Assembly (NCBI GenBank): GCA_963833375.1 | Contig: CAWHXR010000010.1 | Coordinates: 310,001-374,000, forward strand | Reading direction: 5' to 3' | Length of the DNA: 64,000 nt | From: DASUPK01 sp963833375 | GTDB taxonomy: Bacteria > Actinomycetota > Thermoleophilia > Solirubrobacterales > 70-9 | Part shown: piece by piece, positions 60,690-64,000 of the stretch | How the letters are laid out: each line of letters opens with the position of its first letter | Position numbering within the stretch: the first letter of the stretch is position 1 | Notes under the pieces: model-generated | The model's database searches: none | Told to the model about the DNA's origin: nothing | The model's input: only the letters and a program-made list of their open reading frames with translations | Translations under genes and position numbers: made by a program

Positions 60690-63600
60690 GTGCCCTCCAG
60701 CAGGCTGAGCTGGGGATCCGCCCCACCGCCGCCGGCGGGCTCCGGGACCTCGCTTCGTCCCCGCCGGCCATGGGGCGTCGGGACGATCGGCGGATCCGGG
60801 TCGTCGCGCATCTGCGCTGCAGTCTCGTGGCAGCAGAGCCGCTCGCGCGCGGGACAATCCAGGCAGAGATCCCGGTGCGGATGCTCCGTGACGTCGAAGC
60901 GCCCGGCGGCCAGCCGCTCGAGCAGCTGCTCGATCCGGGCGCGCGCGGCGTCCAGGTCGGGGGCCTCGAACCTCCTCCTCACCGGCTCGTCCCGCCGCTC
61001 GAGGAAGACGTACGCCGTCTCGACTGCCTCACCCCTGGCCGCGGCCGCGAGGGCGTAGAGGTCGCGCTGAACGGAGTAGCGAGCCGCGACGTCCTCGGGG
61101 GTGCGCTGCTCGAGATGGTTCGTCTTGTAGTCGACGACCATCACGGAGCCGTCCGGCCTCTCCGCGAGCAGGTCGATCGAGCCGCGGATCAGCGTCCCCC
61201 GCACCGAGAGAACGAAGGGCACCTCCGCGCTCACCCTGGCATCGCCGATCTCCTCTCGAAGCGGGGATGACAGGAACGCCCCGACGAGTTCCTGTACGGC
61301 CTTCGTCTGCTCGTCGTCGCCCTCCAGCCCCTGCTCGCGCAGCGCGGCCGAGACCCGCTCGGCGTTCGGCTCGCGCCAGCGGTTGCGGGCGCTCCACTCC
61401 AGCAGCGCGTGCACCGCGACGCCGGGGCCGAACCGGCGGCGTACCTCGGGCGCCGGAGATTGCGCGCCGCCGTCCGTGCTCGAGGCCGCCTCGGGCTCGG
61501 CGATGCCGAGGACGCGCTCGACGTAGAAGCGGTACCCGCAGTTCTCGAAATCCGAGAGGGCGGAGTAGGAGAGGCCTCCGACCAGCGCGGGGGGCACGTC
61601 GGGTCGCCGCAGCGGAGGCTCGGTCTCAGGCCGTGTGGTCTGCGCCCGGGCCCCCGCGCGCTTTGCCAGCAACCCGGCTCCGAGACCGGGGGCCGGCTCG
61701 ATCACGCTGACCCGGAGGCGGCCGCCAGGGAAGCCGTCACCCGCCGGCGGGATCTCGGCGTCACGCTCGGCGGCATCCCCGTCGAGCAGCGAGCGGATCA
61801 GCTGCAGGACGATCGGCTTCCTCCGGATGGGCTCGTCGGCCAGGGCCTTCGGGTTGAACGTGCCGCTGAGCAGGAGCCTGCGTTTGGCCCGGGTCGCGGC
61901 GACGTAGGCGAGGCGGCCCTCCTCCTCCGCCTCCCGCTCCGTCGCCAGATCGGTCAGCTCCTGATAGTCGCCGAGGCGCTCCGAGGGCCTGCCGAGCCGT
62001 CCGAGCTGCACCCCGACGCGGGTCGCCTCTCCGCCGTCCGGGCCCTCCGCGCCGGGAGCGACCCTGAGCGGGATCCAGCCCAGCTGCAGGGTCCTGCCGA
62101 GATCGGCGACCGCGACCACCCCGAACTCGAGCCCCTTCGCGGCGTGCACGGTCATCACCCGCACCCCTGAGTGCCCCTCGGCCCTCGTCGCCGCCTCCGC
62201 CTCGCGGTCGCGCTGCGCGGCCCGGACGTCGAGGTAGTCGAGGAAGGCGGCCAGGTCCGGGCCCTCGTGCGACTCGAACTCCCGCGCGAGCCGCATCAGC
62301 TTGCGGGCGTTCGACCAGCGCTCCGGGCCGTGGTCCCTCATCAGCGTCGCGAGGTCGTAGCCGAATGAGGTCGCGGCGCGGTCGACCAGAGCCTCGAGCC
62401 CGCCCTCGGTCCCCACCCGCCTGAGCTCGCCGAGCACGGTCGCGAACCCGCGAAGCCTTGAGAGCTCCTCGGAGGGGATCAGGGCCGCCATCTCGGCATT
62501 CCCCTCGCTGGGCTCGCCGCGCTCCACCAGATCGCGTACGAGGGGCCAGAGGTGGCGGAGGCGCTCCCGCCCGTTCTCGCCGGGGACCGTCGCGGACCGG
62601 CGGAGCAGCCAGAGGGTGTCGGGCAAGAGGCCACAGGCCGGAGAGGCCAGCGCCCCGAAGAGCGCCTCGTCGTCGAGCGGGTTGGCGACCACCGCGAGCA
62701 GCGAGCGCAGGTCCTCGATCTGCTGCTGGGACCAGAAGCCGCGGCCGCCGACCACGTATGGGTCGAGTCCCGCGTCGTCGAGCGCCGTCTCGAAGGCGGC
62801 GACGTGGGTGAACGCTCGCATCAGCACGACGATCTCGGCGGGGTCCTCGCCGGCGTCGACCAGCTCGCGGAGGCGCGCCGCCAGGCGGCGCGCCTCCGCC
62901 ACCTTGGAGCCCGAGCTCGGGTCATCGTCCAGCCGCGGCAGCGCCGTCTCCTCGGCCTCCCATGCCCTCCTGTCGTCTACGGTGAGCAGCAGCTCGGCGA
63001 TCGGGTCGCCGGTCGCGGCCTCCCTCCCCTCGACGGCCGCGGTCAGCGGCTCGAAGCCCTCGAGCAGCCCGGCGCCGATCGCGTTGGTCGTGGCCAGGAT
63101 CTCCGGGGCCGCGCGGAAGTTCCCGGTCAGCGGCAGGGCCACCCCGTTGGGCTCCTCTCCTTCCGCGAAGCGGCGGTGCTCGCGCCTGTAGACGTCGACG
63201 TCCGCGTGCCGGAAACCGTAGATCGACTGGAACTCGTCGCCGACCACGAAGAGCCTCGTCTCCGGTCCGCGCAGCTGCTCGATCAGGCCCAGCTGAAGCC
63301 CGTTGGTGTCCTGGAACTCGTCGACCATCAGATGACGGAACTGCTCGCGATAGCGCTCCCGGAGCGGATCCGACGAGCGCAGCAGCTCCACTGCCCGCAG
63401 CTGGAGGTCCTCGAAGTCGAGCGCGGAGCGCTCCGCCTTCAGCTCCTCGTACCGGGCGCCGAAGCGCGTGATCAGCTCGCTGAGCTGCTCGTACGCCGGG
63501 GCCAGGACCCGCATCGCGACGGCGGCGCGCGCCCGCTTGAGCGCCTTGGCGTAGCGCTCGCAGGCCTCGCCCTTGAACGCGTTGCCGTCCGAGACGATGG

Positions 63601-64000
63601 CGAGCGCGGCGAGGGCCTCGAGCAGCTCCTCGCCCGGCTCCGCCTCCGGATCGAGCTCGGCCGCGGCCGCGATCCGCTCCCTGCTCAGCTCGCCCTTCGC
63701 TCCCTTGGCCTCGGCGCACTCGAGACACGCCTCCCGGGCCGCCTCGGTCAGCTCGGAGATCGCGGCGGATGAATCCGCACGCGGCGCTTCGGGCAGGGCC
63801 GGACTCGCGTCCCCGTGGCTGCGCAGTTCGTCGTACGCGCCCCGGGTCATCTGCAGCAGCGTCCAGGGCCGGTTCGCCGCGGCCAGCTCGAGGGCCTCCG
63901 ATCCGCCCTCCTCGACCAACTGCTCGAGCGCCGTGTCGAACGCCCGGGACGCGAGCCGATCCGCCTCGGCCTCGTCGACCACCCGGAAGCGCGGGTCGAT
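60686..64000 (-). CDS. UvrD/AddA-type helicase with C-terminal nuclease (5' end outside window)
   Basis: At least 1104 residues; the N-terminal Walker A lies beyond the window edge. Motif II region HLMVDEFQDTNGLQLGLIEQ, motif III FVVGDEFQSIYGFRHADVDV, motif IV LPLTGNFRAAPEIL, motif V RVMTVHAAKGLEFGVVAVAD and motif VI LAYVAATRAKRRLLLSG show a complete superfamily 1 helicase. The C-terminal RecB-like nuclease has GSIDLLAERPDGSVMVVDYK. Four cysteines (ENCGYRFY; DLCLDCPARERLCC) suggest a 4Fe-4S cluster as in AddB/Cas4 nucleases. It probably processes double-strand breaks with a second subunit encoded upstream. Confidence 0.9.
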   Translation of the reverse strand: MDPRFRVVDEAEADRLASRAFDTALEQLVEEGGSEALELAAANRPWTLLQMTRGAYDELRSHGDASPALPEAPRADSSAAISELTEAAREACLECAEAKGAKGELSRERIAAAAELDPEAEPGEELLEALAALAIVSDGNAFKGEACERYAKALKRARAAVAMRVLAPAYEQLSELITRFGARYEELKAERSALDFEDLQLRAVELLRSSDPLRERYREQFRHLMVDEFQDTNGLQLGLIEQLRGPETRLFVVGDEFQSIYGFRHADVDVYRREHRRFAEGEEPNGVALPLTGNFRAAPEILATTNAIGAGLLEGFEPLTAAVEGREAATGDPIAELLLTVDDRRAWEAEETALPRLDDDPSSGSKVAEARRLAARLRELVDAGEDPAEIVVLMRAFTHVAAFETALDDAGLDPYVVGGRGFWSQQQIEDLRSLLAVVANPLDDEALFGALASPACGLLPDTLWLLRRSATVPGENGRERLRHLWPLVRDLVERGEPSEGNAEMAALIPSEELSRLRGFATVLGELRRVGTEGGLEALVDRAATSFGYDLATLMRDHGPERWSNARKLMRLAREFESHEGPDLAAFLDYLDVRAAQRDREAEAATRAEGHSGVRVMTVHAAKGLEFGVVAVADLGRTLQLGWIPLRVAPGAEGPDGGEATRVGVQLGRLGRPSERLGDYQELTDLATEREAEEEGRLAYVAATRAKRRLLLSGTFNPKALADEPIRRKPIVLQLIRSLLDGDAAERDAEIPPAGDGFPGGRLRVSVIEPAPGLGAGLLAKRAGARAQTTRPETEPPLRRPDVPPALVGGLSYSALSDFENCGYRFYVERVLGIAEPEAASSTDGGAQSPAPEVRRRFGPGVAVHALLEWSARNRWREPNAERVSAALREQGLEGDDEQTKAVQELVGAFLSSPLREEIGDARVSAEVPFVLSVRGTLIRGSIDLLAERPDGSVMVVDYKTNHLEQRTPEDVAARYSVQRDLYALAAAARGEAVETAYVFLERRDEPVRRRFEAPDLDAARARIEQLLERLAAGRFDVTEHPHRDLCLDCPARERLCCHETAAQMRDDPDPPIVPTPHGRRGRSEVPEPAGGGGADPQLSLLEGT

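Noticed and set aside
1..64000. CRISPR arrays, tRNA or rRNA genes, insertion sequences, phage genes
   Set aside because: No spaced direct repeats, cloverleaf ends, transposase motifs or phage structural genes were seen. Short tRNA-like folds could still be missed by eye.

Overview
The window is about 64 kb of GC-rich chromosomal DNA with tight packing, many GTG/TTG starts and frequent 1-4 nt start/stop overlaps. The gene content (group 1h type [NiFe] hydrogenase, F420-type luciferase-like oxidoreductase, CvpA-trypsin protease, Ser-x-x repeat protein, cell-wall-binding-repeat protein) points to an actinobacterium. My best guess is the Thermoleophilia/Solirubrobacterales; that is inference, since no rRNA or tRNA is present.

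Layout. 1-8 kb: beta-oxidation genes (partial 3-hydroxyacyl-CoA dehydrogenase, thiolase, acyl-CoA dehydrogenase). The last two carry near-identical TetR-like palindromes upstream. Among them lie a cupredoxin lipoprotein, a DNA glycosylase, an LLM oxidoreductase, an MBL hydrolase and a cell-surface protein. 8-22.6 kb: an M23 peptidase, lysA-hom-thrC, an ABC exporter with a LolA-like protein, small secreted proteins, two thioredoxin-fold proteins, thrB and a protein with a strict Ser-x-x tripeptide repeat. 22.9-37.7 kb: one long operon for a group 1h (high-affinity) [NiFe] hydrogenase: hypC, a second hypC-like gene, hypD, hypE, small and large subunits, a NifU/CxxC protein, DUF5947, DUF6084, a further accessory protein, a maturation protease, hypA, hypB, a double-SIS protein and hypF. 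A NicO-like Ni/Co transporter lies just downstream. Most hydrogenase genes between 23.4 and 33.4 kb are interrupted by single-base insertions and deletions although the protein sequence stays conserved in the alternating frames. 39-44.6 kb: small hypotheticals and gltB. 44.7-51.7 kb: a two-component system divergent from a redox operon (small exported Gly/Ser-rich proteins, ferric-reductase-like membrane protein, FAD reductase, ferredoxin, ApbE flavin transferase). 51.9-64 kb: a GAF-PP2C-kinase regulator, an FHA protein, an SRPBCC protein, a lipoprotein, a class B PBP, a MarP-like protease, an HxlR regulator, an internally deleted FAD monooxygenase, a gamma-glutamylcyclotransferase-like protein and the 3' part of a UvrD/AddA-type helicase-nuclease.

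How it fits together. The hydrogenase operon is self-contained: CN/CO ligand assembly (HypC-HypF), Ni insertion (HypA/B), C-terminal processing (protease) and electron-transfer accessories, with a nickel transporter beside it. This suggests scavenging of low-level H2. The 47-52 kb operon looks like a second electron route from NAD(P)H through FAD reductase and ferredoxin towards a membrane cytochrome, plus covalent flavinylation by ApbE. Coordinates of frameshifted genes mark the reconstructed start and stop.
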